Origin: Azolla pinnata
Lineage: Eukaryota; Streptophyta; Polypodiopsida; Salviniales; Salviniaceae
DNA: 34,739 nucleotides
NCBI GenBank assembly: GCA_037176905.1
Contig: JBBBWG010028621.1
Location: 19,761 to 54,499 of the forward strand
Direction of reading: 5' to 3'
The translations under genes were made by a program, and so were the position numbers. Each line of letters starts with the position of its first letter. Position 1 is the first letter of the stretch. The notes under the pieces were generated by a model. The model was not told the DNA's origin and made no database searches. It worked only from the letters and a program-made list of their open reading frames with translations. This document shows positions 1 to 9,800 of this stretch, one piece after another.

Positions 1-93
1 GGAAATGGAAATGGAAATGGGAACAGTTACAGCCATGGCAATGGAAATGGCAATGGGAACAGTTCCGGCCATGGAAATGGCACTGGTGGTTGT
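1..93 (+). repeat. In-frame coding hexanucleotide repeat (Gly-Asn linker)
   Basis: Imperfect GGAAAT/GGCAAT repeats read in frame as alternating Gly-Asn with Ser-His interruptions, just before the HEAT segment beginning CMQELTAFVKP. In Arabidopsis TOR1 the same place is a short Gly/Ser/Thr loop between HEAT repeats, so this looks like a microsatellite-expanded surface loop. The frame is open from base 1. Confidence 0.75.
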
Positions 94-3000
94 ATGCAGG
101 AGCTTACTGCTTTCGTGAAGCCCATCTTCGATGCCCTCTACGAGCAGAACCGGAACCTGCAGTCTGGTGCAGCTTCTTGCCTCGCCAGGGTCATCTCCAC
201 CATCAAAGGGAGCCCTCAGTCGGGTAGCATGGCCCGCCTCTGCCAACGCGTGTGCAAGCTCCTCACCAACCCTTGCTTCGCCTCCAAGTCCACTCTGCTC
301 CCTGTCATCTCCAGCCTTGCCCAGGTAACTCACTCCGGTGCACCCAAAATCGTTTCTAACTAACTATATCGCACTCTTTTTTTGTTTTTGTCGCTGCTCG
401 TTTTGTGCCGATGAAAGCCTGCAATGAATGCTGCACACTTGTGCCTCTCAAGCAGCAGAATCGCATTTGCCTGCATCGTTCGTTTTGCATGCTTCAGTCC
501 CGTGTTCTAAAGAGATGCATTTGATAATCACATGCTTTAATCCACATTGCCTGCTTTGTCGTATTGCATGCTTTTAATCCGATTACTAAAGAGTTGCATT
601 TGATAATCACATGCTTTAACCACATTGCCGGCTTCGTCCTATATTGCATGCTTTAATCCGAGTACTGAAGAGAAGCATTTGATAATCATGTGCTTTAATC
701 TCATCACCTGCTTAGTCGTATTGCATGCTCTAATCCAATTACTAAAGAGATGCATTTGAAAATGCTTTAATCACATTGCCTGCTTCCTCGTATTGCATGC
801 TTTAATCCGAGTGCTGAAGTGATGCATTTGATAATCACATGCACAGGTATACACTTACCGCCTTTGATTCGTCAGTCGCATTTACTGCTACTAAATGCTA
901 AGGGAGACTACAGAGATCTTCATTGACAACACTGTCAAGTTGCCTACGCTGTTGTATTGTAGAATTGAGTGATTTCTTGTTCCTCACTGTTATGTAACCG
1001 ACATTGGTGTTGAAAATCCATTGTGTTGTTATCTCTTTCTTTCACCGCAAAGGTGTACAATGGTAGACACTGGAATTCTGTGTACTTCTATCATATTGGT
1101 GCAGCTAAAAGCGCGCAGAGAGATGCATGTAAATATCCATGCTCATATTTCCTTTTGTGAACTCTCCCAAGCTGTCTACATTGCTAGAATTGCACAATTG
1201 CAGCATCTGGTATTCACGTATGCCATTGGCAACCTGCTTGGTAAGTGCATGTCCTGCGCAACCTTGATTCGGAGTCAACAAGATGGATATGTAAGTATCC
1301 CTGGTTATCTAGATATATTGGGGCATTGTTCATTTACACTCTGGAATATGTGTACCTTTTCCTTTTGTGAGAGCATTCTCCTCCAATATCACATCATGTA
1401 GATGTGCCATGCAATTAACCAGCTGAGAGGTGTTGACTGTCCAGGTGGAACCTGGAGAGTTAATTAATGTTAGGTGCATCTTCTATTTGTTTTGTATAAT
1501 TTAGACGATTCCACTTGAATTTAGAATGCAGTCCTAACAAACATTGTACATCTGCAGATTGGAGCAATTAATCAACAATCCACGATAAACACGATGGTTC
1601 CATGTGTGCACGAGGCTCTCGAGAGTAGTGATTGGGCAACAAGGAAGGCAGCAGCAGAGACACTGATGCACATCGGATCTACCCTGGCACCTCACCTCCT
1701 AACGGCTTTCAAGTCGCCCACGCTTCTGCTTCTCGAATCCTGTAGATTTGACAAGGTGCACACGAATGTTATACATACGCTTTGTCATCTGTTCTGGATG
1801 AATGGGTACACTCTTCAAACGTGAAGTGCACTTCATAATGTATAGATTGTGCACGATGATTGTGCCGACTAACTAAGAGTGAGCCTTGAAGACTGTAGTA
1901 GAATAATAGTCAGGCCATCTTAGATATGATTATGTCCTGCTTCCTGATGCATGGATATGTACTAGGTTTTCTTGAACTGTACCAACAAATTAGTTCTTTT
2001 CCAGGGCATGTGCTAACAGTTTTAACGGTGTCATTCAGGTGAAACCAGTACGAGACTGTGTGCAGGATGCCATTCAGACATGGAAGGCCCTCCATGGCAG
2101 TGAAAAGGAGCGAGCTGGTTCGATGGCAATTACTACATCGAATGGAGGTGGCAACAGTAGATTATCTGACACCACCCATCGGAAGATTGCTGGTATCCTC
2201 AAGAAAAGGGGTGTCGTTTTTGCTGATAAAATCCCAAACCCCGACTTTTTCAATAAGCTAGAGAAACAGAACCTAAATGACTGGCATGTTGAGGTGGCAG
2301 TTCCTCGCAACTGTCCTCCCCCACCACGCACCTCCGACAAGAGCACAGAAGTAGAAGCTGTTGTACTTACAGAGTTGAAGGAAGAGACAGGCAAGCTTAG
2401 CCATGACTTTCCTGATGAGACAAACTCCAGGAATAGGTCTCTTAAGAATGAGGGCTTTTATGGTGAAGACGGAAAGCTATGTAATATTAAGAGTACCAAA
2501 GCAGCTGACCAAGACCTATTGGAAACGCTTGATCATATATCAGCCATGAGGTTAGCTCAGCATGAAAAAGATGGGGGTGCGGAAAGGAGTCGCCTAATAC
2601 CTCAGACTGCTGATTCCAAAAACTCCAATATAAATTTGATCGACGACCATTTTGCCCAGTGCAAAACCTCAACTTGTCTGAGCTCAACAATACCTGTGTC
2701 TGAAGCAAAAGCTAGTACTGATCCAATGGAGCAACTAAAACAAGGTCATGGAGAAAACTGGATGGCGATACAAAGGCAACTTTCACAATTGGAATTCCAA
2801 CAAGGCGCTCTCATGGATTTGCTACAAGTATGTGCTTAACTGATTTGTTTAACACATGGGTAACAAGGAACCGGGCACACATATATTTGGCAATAGGTCT
2901 AATGACATGTCACCTCTGATGCTAATGTTACACAGCTGACATCGATGGATGGAAGCCTAATTATTTATTTACTGTGCAACATAGGAATTCATGGGAAACT

Positions 3001-4781
3001 CTAAGAACAGTATGCTTGCCTTAGAATCTAGAATGAAAGTTCTAGAAAGAGTTGTGGAGGATTTTGTAACAGAAGATTTGGATGGATCTGCATCTGATTG
3101 CATCGAAAGGTATAATAATGGAGTAGGTAAGCACAGGCAAATGGAGAACGGCCCAAAACTGTTATCGTTAGAAGAGGAATATAGCATGCATTCCAACATC
3201 ACCAGACAAATGGTAGATTTCATGACTAGGGATGAAGATATCGAGACAGATCAAACTTCATCTGATTGGGACGCCAAAGCTAATGATAAAATGGGCAAGT
3301 GGGAAGATAGTGCTAAAGAAGTGCACAAGTGGACAGCTAGCTTTGATCGGGGTCATCTGCATTCAAGGATAGATGTATACAACAGAGGAAACCTCTCAGT
3401 TACCGATGATGAGGTTTGCAAGGAGTTACCTGGAAGGCATGATATAACCACTGATGAGGAGGAATATTTCATGAATCACATTGACCGAGGTTATGAACAA
3501 TCGAGGGTTCATGCTGAAAAACTATCTTCCGGGCTGAGATCGGAGGATGAGGATTCTAGGGACACTGACTTTGTAGGAGAAGATGCATTGGATTTGAGGA
3601 ATGCTCCTGCAAGGTGGGACAAAGGGCTGTTGACAGGGTTGAATGGGAAAGGTAATGGCAGCGGAGCAAGGGAAAGCAAGAGCATGTCCAAGGGAAGGTT
3701 TGAGAAGGGTCCGAGACAATGGGATGACTCGGACCATGAAGAGGCGGAGAAGATCTCTGCTGTGAGTGGGCCTTCAGCAGCTAATCGTGCTGGGCTCGAA
3801 GAAGGCCCATCGGCACGGAGCGTGTGGCAAGCCACAAAAGATGAGGCAACGCTAGCAGCTATAAGAGCTGGCTCGACAACCGGACAAGATCAGCAGTGTA
3901 GCGCGAGAGCCAAGAACAACACCTCCTCGCCCACAAAAGGATCGTCTTCCCACAGAGGGCACAGCAATGCTGTAACAGAGGACTCACAAATCTTGAGAAG
4001 AACTGAAAGTTTAACCCATGACTCAGCTATGGAGATGTGGGATTCAACCACTCATCAGGCTATGAGTGCTTACCATGATGATGTCCAAGGGCAGGTTATG
4101 AAGAGGCGGAATACCGATGGGCAGACAGCTGAAAAGAGGGCATATTGGAAGCTCTGGAGTCGAGTGATGGAGCTGGTACAAGCCGATGACATCGACTCTG
4201 CTTACCTAGAGGTGCTTGGCAGTGGAGATGAGCTCATGATCGTCCGCCTCATGAACAAAACAGGCCCCGTGCTCGACAAGCTCTCTGCACACACGGCGAA
4301 CGAAATGCTTCATACTGTGGCCTTGCTTCTTAGGCAACATGGCTTCTTCGACTTCGGCCTCCCGTGGCTTCAACAGGTTTATACAATAATATCACTCCCA
4401 TCATGATTCTGTGACTTATAACAAAAAAAAAAGATGAAGTTTAATCAGGAATGAATGCATCCCATTGCCTGCAAAAGATGTGCAGCATCCATGCTGATTG
4501 TTCTTTTTCTTTTTTTCATTATGATGCTTCTGTTACACAATTGATTGGTTTTGAAGTAAAAAATCAGCTTTGGCTCACAGGTTGCAGACTTGATAGTGGA
4601 AATGGGGCCGAGCAGCCTCGACATTTTAACGCATGTGAAGGATGAGCTCCTTGAATCAATCCAAGAGGCTGGCCACATGGAATCACCTGCCGGTTCGTTT
4701 GGTAACTCTGTCAGTGAGCTATCCAGTATTTTAACAAAAGCCTGGTCGAATCAGCAAGGGACAAATGCACGAGAAACATGA
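1..4781 (+). CDS. TORTIFOLIA1/SPIRAL2-like microtubule-associated protein, 5' partial, five exons
   Basis: Plant-specific HEAT-repeat protein that binds cortical microtubules and controls directional cell growth. Exons read 1-324, 1558-1755, 2039-2827, 2985-4376 and 4581-4781 (TGA at 4779-4781). All junctions are GT/AG in phase 0, giving 967 residues in the window. Residues 32-174 are HEAT repeats (FVKPIFDALYEQN, SDWATRKAAAETL, ESCRFDKVKPVRD), matching the TOR1 order. Residues about 414-455 form the conserved coiled coil (NWMAIQRQLSQLE, then ALESRMKVLERVVEDF across the exon 3/4 junction). Exon 4 carries the family signature EGPSARSVWQATKDEATLAA and begins the C-terminal helical domain (YWKLWSRVMELVQADDIDSA), which continues into exon 5. 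Arabidopsis TOR1 is about 860 residues; this protein is longer because the region between coiled coil and signature is expanded, acidic and disordered. The N-terminal HEAT repeats and start codon lie upstream of the window. The family call is from recalled sequence similarity. Confidence 0.92.
325..1557 (+). other. Long intron of the TORTIFOLIA1-like gene
   Basis: Bounded by a GT donor at 325 and an AG acceptor at 1556-1557, phase 0. Its first part (about 465-850) is a tandem repeat array. The rest (about 850-1557) has no recognisable gene. An open frame at 1021-1401 has no family resemblance and sits inside the intron. Confidence 0.8.
465..850 (+). repeat. Tandem repeat array, unit about 71-79 bp, about five copies
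   Basis: The unit contains GCATTTGATAATCACATGCT followed by a TTGCATGCTTTAATCC block. The GCATTTGA anchor recurs at 517, 596, 675, 752 and 823, so the period is 79, 79, 77 and 71 bp. A degenerate earlier unit starts near 465. The copies differ by substitutions and small deletions, so the array is not new. It lies wholly within the intron. Confidence 0.9.
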
Positions 4782-5595
4782 GCGCTGATCCTGATTAATT
4801 TCATTATTTGCATCAGTCTCTGGTGGTTTCAGTATGAGAAGCATGGCTTCATATATAGCTTTCCTCTGATTACTTACATGTCAAAATTGGATTTGACTGA
4901 GCTATCAATTTGCGGAAAATAGAAAAAATTGCCCTTGTAATATCATTTGTTGCTTTCAATACATTTTCTATTGTTTGGCTTATTCTACTTCTCTATTCAT
5001 CATCATCAAGGACTTGTTGTTTAGGCTTATTATGAGAACGGATTGAATGACACTGAAACCTGGTGTAATTTGATCTTGGTATGAGGTAAAGAACCGTTCA
5101 AAAAATAATGATCTTTTGAGGACATGGATTAACCACCATTGAAGTTGATACAGGGATCACTTACTGATTCTTATTCACTAGACTGAATTTAATTAAGGTG
5201 GGCTCATGGTTGAATGTATTAACCAGATATTAACAAGATTGGCACTTCATCTTCAAGATTAAGATGGGTTTAACAAGATTGGCACTTAATCTTCAAGTCC
5301 TCTGCTGATGCATTCATTTGATGCCCAATCTTTCACCAGCTCTGGGCCCAAATCTCTGTATAGATTACATATTAACCAAGGGCATTGCATGATTAAGATG
5401 GGTTCGACCAAATATTACCTGGATCCAACATTCTCTGCTAATCCACTCATTCATGATTTCATTCATCATGGCCAATCTTCACCAGCTCTGTTGTTTAGAT
5501 GGACCCGAATCTCTCTGTATAGATTATGTCAAATGCCCAAAAACATTGTGAAAACGTATGTACGCATGTGCATGTAGATGCATGAACATACGTTT
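4782..5595. other. Spacer after the TORTIFOLIA1-like gene, with small direct duplications
   Basis: The first ~200 bp should be the 3' UTR; a TTGTAA element at 4935-4940 and the AT-rich sequence after it could direct polyadenylation, but no site is certain. Further on, a 27-bp unit (TTAACAAGATTGGCACTT core) occurs at 5231-5257 and 5271-5297. A longer imperfect duplication links about 5262-5375 with about 5396-5527; both halves share CCAATCTT(T)CACCAGCTCTG and a CTGTATAGATTA end. No gene was recognised. Confidence 0.7.
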
Positions 5596-5780
5596 GATCT
5601 GTACATGTATGCATACGGTGCAATCTGCAGGTGTGTGTGCGTGTATATGCATACGGTGATCTGTACATGTGTGTATACGGTGCAACAATATGCAGGTGTA
5701 TATATGCATACAGTGATCTGTACATGTATGTATACGGTGCAATATGCAGGTGTGTGTGTGTGTGTATGCATACGGTGGCT
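5596..5780. repeat. TG-rich tandem repeat, unit 57-62 bp, three copies
   Basis: GATCTGTACATG starts at 5596, 5658 and 5715. Each copy continues through a GCATACGGTGCAA-like block, a TGCAGGTGTGTG run and a second ATGCATACGGTG block. Alternating pyrimidine-purine runs (TG/CA, TATACG, GCGTGCGT) continue to about 5830. Several frames stay open on both strands, which reflects the repeat and not coding. Confidence 0.88.
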
Positions 5781-6022
5781 GGTGTATATGGGTATGTGTA
5801 GTTTGTACGCGCGTGCGTATAATGTACGTATGCAATACGTATTTTATACCCTGTCGGCGTCGTTCTCTTCTCCGATGGCGACTCCTCGGCTCTCCCCCTC
5901 CATCTCTCCTCGAGCTCTGATCTGAACCCTAAGAAACAGTACATGTAAAGCTCGCAGGAAAACCGGACATTGATCCCTTCCCTGATCAGATTTCCGCCGG
6001 ATGCATCGCCTCTGTTGCAGAT
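5781..6022 (+). promoter_or_regulatory. Probable promoter/leader of the orphan gene
   Basis: A TATA-like ATTTTATACC lies at about 5841-5850, after which base composition changes to a CT-rich leader. This placement is an inference. The leader contains a short upstream ORF (separate entry). Confidence 0.35.
5875..5925 (+). other. Upstream ORF, 16 codons
   Basis: ATG in a favourable context (purine at -3, G at +4: CCGATGGCG) opens a 16-codon frame, MATPRLSPSISPRALI, ending at TGA 5923-5925. This is 97 bp before the main ATG at 6023. If transcription starts near 5870 or earlier, it would be met first by scanning ribosomes. Confidence 0.35.
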
Positions 6023-6626
6023 ATGGCGACCAAAGCTTCCCTGAAGAGCCAGGTTAAGAAGAGCCCGGCGGTCTCTCGGCCTGCTGCTGCTGCTCTTCGA
6101 GGCCGCTCGCTCAGCTCTGCATCTCGGATCCCACCATCGCCCAAATCATCATCTTCTTCTTTCGCATCCTCCTCTCCGTTGCTGCCTCGTGCGAGCGGCG
6201 CCAGGCGAGCGCCGCCTTCCATCGAGCTCCATAAGGACAGTGAATCGAAGCAGAGAAGAAGATCGTCGTCGTCGGCCGTCAACAAGCCGCAGGATAGCGT
6301 CAATAGATCGTCGATTACACCTCGTCAGAGAGGCCATGGGAAGCTGGTAACCTCTGATGCTGCTGCAGCTGCTACTGGTGATGATGGCGGTGGTGATGGT
6401 GACGGTGATGATGATGATGATGATGGCTGTGATGGGTTGCTAAATAGCCGCAGGAAGAAGCTGAGGTTGAGCGAGCAAGATCGCCGATCCATAGCCAGAT
6501 TCATCCGAGCGGATGCCTGCGCCAACAGCGACGCTGCAGATTCTGCAGGCGCAGAAACCGCACAAGAATCAAATTCAGCCACAGGGAGATTCCCGAGCTC
6601 GGAATCTCGGAAAACGCTGCAGAAGA

Positions 6627-6661
<35 letters not shown>

Positions 6662-7549
6662 GCTGCTGCTGCTGCTCCCACAACAGCTAGTCTAGGCACA
6701 ACCTCAAACGATGATGTGATTCGTCTCCATGATCTGCCAATACAGCAGCAGCCGCAGCAGCAGCCGCCTGTCGATGATGTGCTTGAAGAGCCTCCATGGA
6801 AGATCGTAGAATGGCTGAAGCTGGGAGGCGGAGAAGGAGATGGAGATGGAGATGGAGATGGAGATGGAGACGGGAGGCGTGTGATGGTGTCGGAAGGTCG
6901 GATTCGATGGCTTCTGCGTGCTGCAAACCCGGGAAGTGGCCATGGCGATGGCAGAGGATCTGAATCAGGATCCGATTCCGGCGGCGGGGAAGAAGGAGAT
7001 CCGGCGAGGGCGAAGTGGATCTCGAGGGAGAGAGTCGGGGAAGCAGAGGAGAGGTGGAGGGTAGCAGAGGAGAGGCTCCGATGCTTGGAGAAGCTATGGA
7101 CCGGAATCGGTTCTGGCGATGGAGGAGAAGAAGAAGAAGAAGAGGAAGAGGAAGAGGATAGAGCCATGGAGGCTCCGACATCTGCTTCTTCTTCTTCTGC
7201 TGCTGCGGGAAGAAGAATTCCATGGCGAAGAAGGAGGAGGCCCGGCGCCGCCATAGCTGAGGACGGTGCCGGAGGAACCATGGCTGTACTTAACAGCGAT
7301 GGAGACGGAGACGGAGACGGAGATGGCGATGGCGATGGCGATGGCGATGGAGATGGCGATGGCGATGACGATGGCGATGGCGATGGCGATGGCGATGGCG
7401 AAGCTGATGATGCAAAGACGGATGTGCAGAGGAGGCTTGCGGCCGTGGAGGTGGGCCATGGCGCTCTCCTGCTCTTCCTCCAGCTCTTGCTGCTGGCTAT
7501 GGCGATCCTCGGCCTTGATCTTCCTGCATCCGGGCCGCCGCCCACATGA
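6023..7549 (+). CDS. Orphan low-complexity protein with C-terminal hydrophobic segment
   Basis: Single-exon frame of 508 codons, start context GATATGGCG; I do not recognise the family. The N-terminus (1-80) is Ser/Ala/Arg-rich and basic. Residues ~118-140 are an Asp/Gly run, then NSRRKKLRLSEQDRRSIARF, a probable basic helix. A ten-His tract (203-212) and Gln-rich stretch (~240-248) follow. PPWKIVEWLKLGG (~257) and a charged helical segment (~332-360, EERWRVAEERLRCLEKLW) are the most protein-like parts. Then come an acidic Glu run, an Arg-rich patch (RRIPWRRRRRPG, ~395), a long Asp-Gly run (~426-463), and QRRLAAVEVG leading into LLLFLQLLLLAMAILGL, a likely transmembrane helix ~10 residues from the end. 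That end suggests a tail-anchored membrane protein with a large disordered cytosolic part (inference). A 379-codon frame lies antisense but is only repeat sequence. Confidence 0.6.
6629..6658 (+). repeat. CAT trinucleotide run encoding ten histidines
   Basis: Ten uninterrupted CAT codons, followed by a GCT run (Ala) from about 6661. Such pure runs are prone to length change. They lie in a region of the orphan protein that looks disordered. Confidence 0.9.
6833..6870 (+). repeat. Coding GGAGAT hexanucleotide repeat
   Basis: About six GGAGAT-type units in frame, encoding Gly-Asp repeats in the orphan protein. A related coding repeat occurs at 7297-7400 and the non-coding array at 7550-8335 continues the same theme. 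Confidence 0.85.
7297..7400 (+). repeat. Coding GATGGC/GACGGA hexanucleotide repeat
   Basis: About 17 GAY-GGN units in frame give a long Asp-Gly tract just before the C-terminal membrane segment. Units vary between GACGGA (5' end) and GATGGC (3' end), suggesting at least two expansion events. Confidence 0.9.
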
Positions 7550-7855
7550 ATGATGACGATGGTGATGATGGCGATGGCGATGATGGCGATGGCGATGATG
7601 GCGATGGCGGTGGTGATGGTGATGGTGATGATGCCGATGGTGATGGTGGTGGTGCCGATGATGGTGGTGGTGATGGTGATGGTGATGATGGTGGTGGTGG
7701 TGGTGGTGATGGTCATGGTCATGGTGGTGGTCATGGTCATGGTCATGGTCATGGTCATGGTCATGGTGGTGGTCATAGTGATTGTCATGGTCATCGTCTG
7801 GTCATCGTCATCGTCTGGTCATGGTCATGGTCATGGTCATGGTCATGGTCACATG

Positions 7856-7888
<33 letters not shown>

Positions 7889-8335
7889 TGGTCATGGTCA
7901 TGGGCATGGTGATGATCGTGGTCATGGTCATGGTCATGGTGATGATCGTGGTCATGGTCATGGTCATGGTCATGGTCATGGTCATGGTCATGGACATGGT
8001 CATGGTCATGGTCATGGTGGTGATCGTGGTCATGGTGATGGTGATGGTGATGGTGATGGTCATTGTCTGCTCATGGTCATGGTCATGGTCATCGTTTGGT
8101 CATGGTCATGGTCATGGTGATGATCGTGGTCATCGTTTGGTCATGGTCATGGTCATGGTGATGATCGTGGTCATCGTCTGGTCATGGTCATGATCATGGT
8201 GATGATGATGGTGATGGTGATGGTGATGGTGATGGTGATGGTCACGGTCGTGGTCATGGTGATGGTCGTGGTCATGGTCATGGTCATGGTCATGGTCATG
8301 GTCATGGTCATGGTCATGGTCATGGTGAGTTGGCG
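7550..8335 (+). repeat. Long GGNNAT hexanucleotide array (GGCGAT, GGTGAT, GGTCAT)
   Basis: The array starts directly after the orphan gene's TGA (7547-7549) and runs ~785 bp. Sub-blocks go from ATGGCG at the left, through GGTGAT and GGTGGT, to GGTCAT, with CATCGT and GATGATCGTGGTC interruptions. GATGATCGTGGTCAT recurs at about 7911, 7941, 8119 and 8161, so a higher-order unit exists. Nearly every frame is open on both strands because the hexamer lacks stops; no coding is inferred. The + strand carries a GG pair about every six bases. Confidence 0.95.
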
Positions 8336-8529
8336 ATGATTGATGATGACCGTCATCCATGGCCATGGCATTCATGTGCTCATGGTGATGATCGCGGCGG
8401 TGGGCATGGGCCCTGGCCATCATGTGTCATTGCAATCTGAAGCTGTATTTCTTATTTTTGTGGCTCAAATATTATGGGTTTGCTACTAGTATCCATGGAA
8501 TTTTGTAATTGCTAGGAGTTCATTATATT
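8336..8529. other. Short unique spacer
   Basis: Mixed-composition sequence between the hexanucleotide array and the telomere-like block. It may include the 3' end of the orphan transcript if that runs through the array. No feature recognised. Confidence 0.5.
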
Positions 8530-8746
8530 ACGGGTTTAATTAAGGCTTGGGATTAAGGGCTTAGGGTTTAAACCTTGGGTTTCAGGGTTCAGGGTTCAGG
8601 GTTTAGGATTTAATGCTTGGGGTTTAAGGCAGGTTTAGGGTTTAATGCTTGGGGTTCTAAGGCTTGAATTCTAGGGCTTAGAGCTTTGGGTTAATGGTTT
8701 AGGGTTTACGGTGTAAGGTTTAAAGCTTGAGGTTTTGGGTTTAAAG
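8530..8746 (+). repeat. Degenerate telomere-like repeats (TTTAGGG family)
   Basis: About 215 bp rich in variants of the plant telomere heptamer TTTAGGG: CTTAGGGTTTAAA, TTCAGGGTTCAGGG, GGTTTAGGGTTTAA, GGTTTAGGGTTTACGG. Spacing is irregular and units are diverged, consistent with an old interstitial telomeric block rather than a chromosome end. The TTAGGGTTT cores are also the reverse complement of the plant telo-box AAACCCTAA. Confidence 0.75.
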
Positions 8747-9800
8747 GTCGGGATTCTCATACTGATCTCGAGCTACCTCGTACAATCTGCATTCATCTCA
8801 TACCCGCAAGCATGTGCCTTGATCTCGAGCCATCGAAGCCCGCCTTTTTTTTTTCTACATCTGCATCGATCCGCAAGCCAAGGAAATCTAGAAACCTCCC
8901 GGTGGCAAAATACTGCAAGCTCTTCGATCCGATAATTGGGAATTGAGGAGCCACGAGAGGTAGTGAGATACATAGCTAACTACGTATCAATATCGAGTAA
9001 TTATGTGTGTCTCGACTAGATTTCATAATTTAGATTGCCACTTTGAGATTATGTAAGGTTTGGCGAATATTTTTTGCAAAAAGTAGTTGTAATTCTAGTT
9101 GTGGACTTGGGCCAACTATAGCTAATGCGATAGGCATGGACTGACCAACCCTTTAGTATTGTCACGAGACGAAATCCCATTGCATTTTGCATTTTGCTGC
9201 ATTCTTCAAGTCAAACTAGTTATATTTGTTCAACTGTAATGCTCGAATAACCATGGTATTATTAGAGCCAATATGTGCTTCGATTCTTGGCTTCTAGAGA
9301 TGACGCATTCATGTTACCTGATATTGCGGTGAATCATAATAACTTCCCGAATCACACGACCTTTGTCGCAGCAATTCTTCATTCTCGTCTGTGATTCCAA
9401 GGAGATGCAAAAGATTTCGTTTTCCGTTGGCAAAGCACGCGACCTTTGTGCCAACAATGCTTCATTCTCATGTGTGGTTCCAAAGAGATTTTGTTCTCGA
9501 ATTAAAGAAAATTCTTCTTCTTCTTTTGAGTCTAAACCTAAACCCAAACCTAGTTAGAGCCAATTGTCATTTTGTACGAACAAACTCTTTTGTACTATGA
9601 AATGATGAATGACTCATTAAATTAGTTATAGTTTCTTTGATGGTACATTGCTACTCTGGAGAACCATATAGTAATTCGAGAGCTAATACACATTTGTTCG
9701 GTGAATAGCCAATCGGGAATCATAATTGCTTCTCAAATCACGTGACCTCAACGTCGACGATGCTTCATTCAAATGTTGATAGTCAACATATAGTATCGTT
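8747..9800. other. Gene-free spacer with a diverged duplicated segment
   Basis: No gene seen. A segment around 9353-9430 (CACGACCTTTGT ... CTTCATTCTC ... GTGATTCCAA) is repeated diverged at about 9438-9500 (CGCGACCTTTGT ... CTTCATTCTC ... GTGGTTCCAA). A third partial copy is near 9702-9775 (GTGAATAGCC ... AATCACGTGACC ... TGCTTCATTC). Short open frames here follow the duplication and have no family signature. Confidence 0.6.

Noticed and set aside
465-850. Possible CRISPR-like array because of regular 79-bp spacing
   Set aside because: The whole unit is repeated without unique spacers, and this is a plant nuclear intron.
1021-1401. 126-codon frame inside the first visible TORTIFOLIA1-like intron
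   Set aside because: It does not resemble the family, and the conserved sequence continues exactly from 324 to 1558 in phase.
5495-5944. 149-codon minus-strand frame rich in Thr/His/Tyr
   Set aside because: It translates the TG-rich tandem repeat and repeats itself with the 60-bp period; no family signature.
6655-7794. 379-codon minus-strand frame rich in Thr-Ile/Met and Ser-Pro
   Set aside because: It is the antisense of the orphan CDS and hexanucleotide array; openness comes from stop-free repeats and it lacks any protein-like island.
7546-8193. Plus-strand Asp/Gly/His-rich frame following the orphan gene
   Set aside because: It is pure hexanucleotide translation, lies in a different frame from the orphan CDS and starts after its stop.
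8130-8423. Minus-strand His/Asp-rich frame resembling a metal-binding tract
   Set aside because: It is a direct translation of the GGTCAT/GGTGAT array; no non-repetitive domain, and all frames of the array are open.
8530-8746. A true telomere at a chromosome end
   Set aside because: Repeats are diverged and irregular, and unique sequence and genes continue on both sides.
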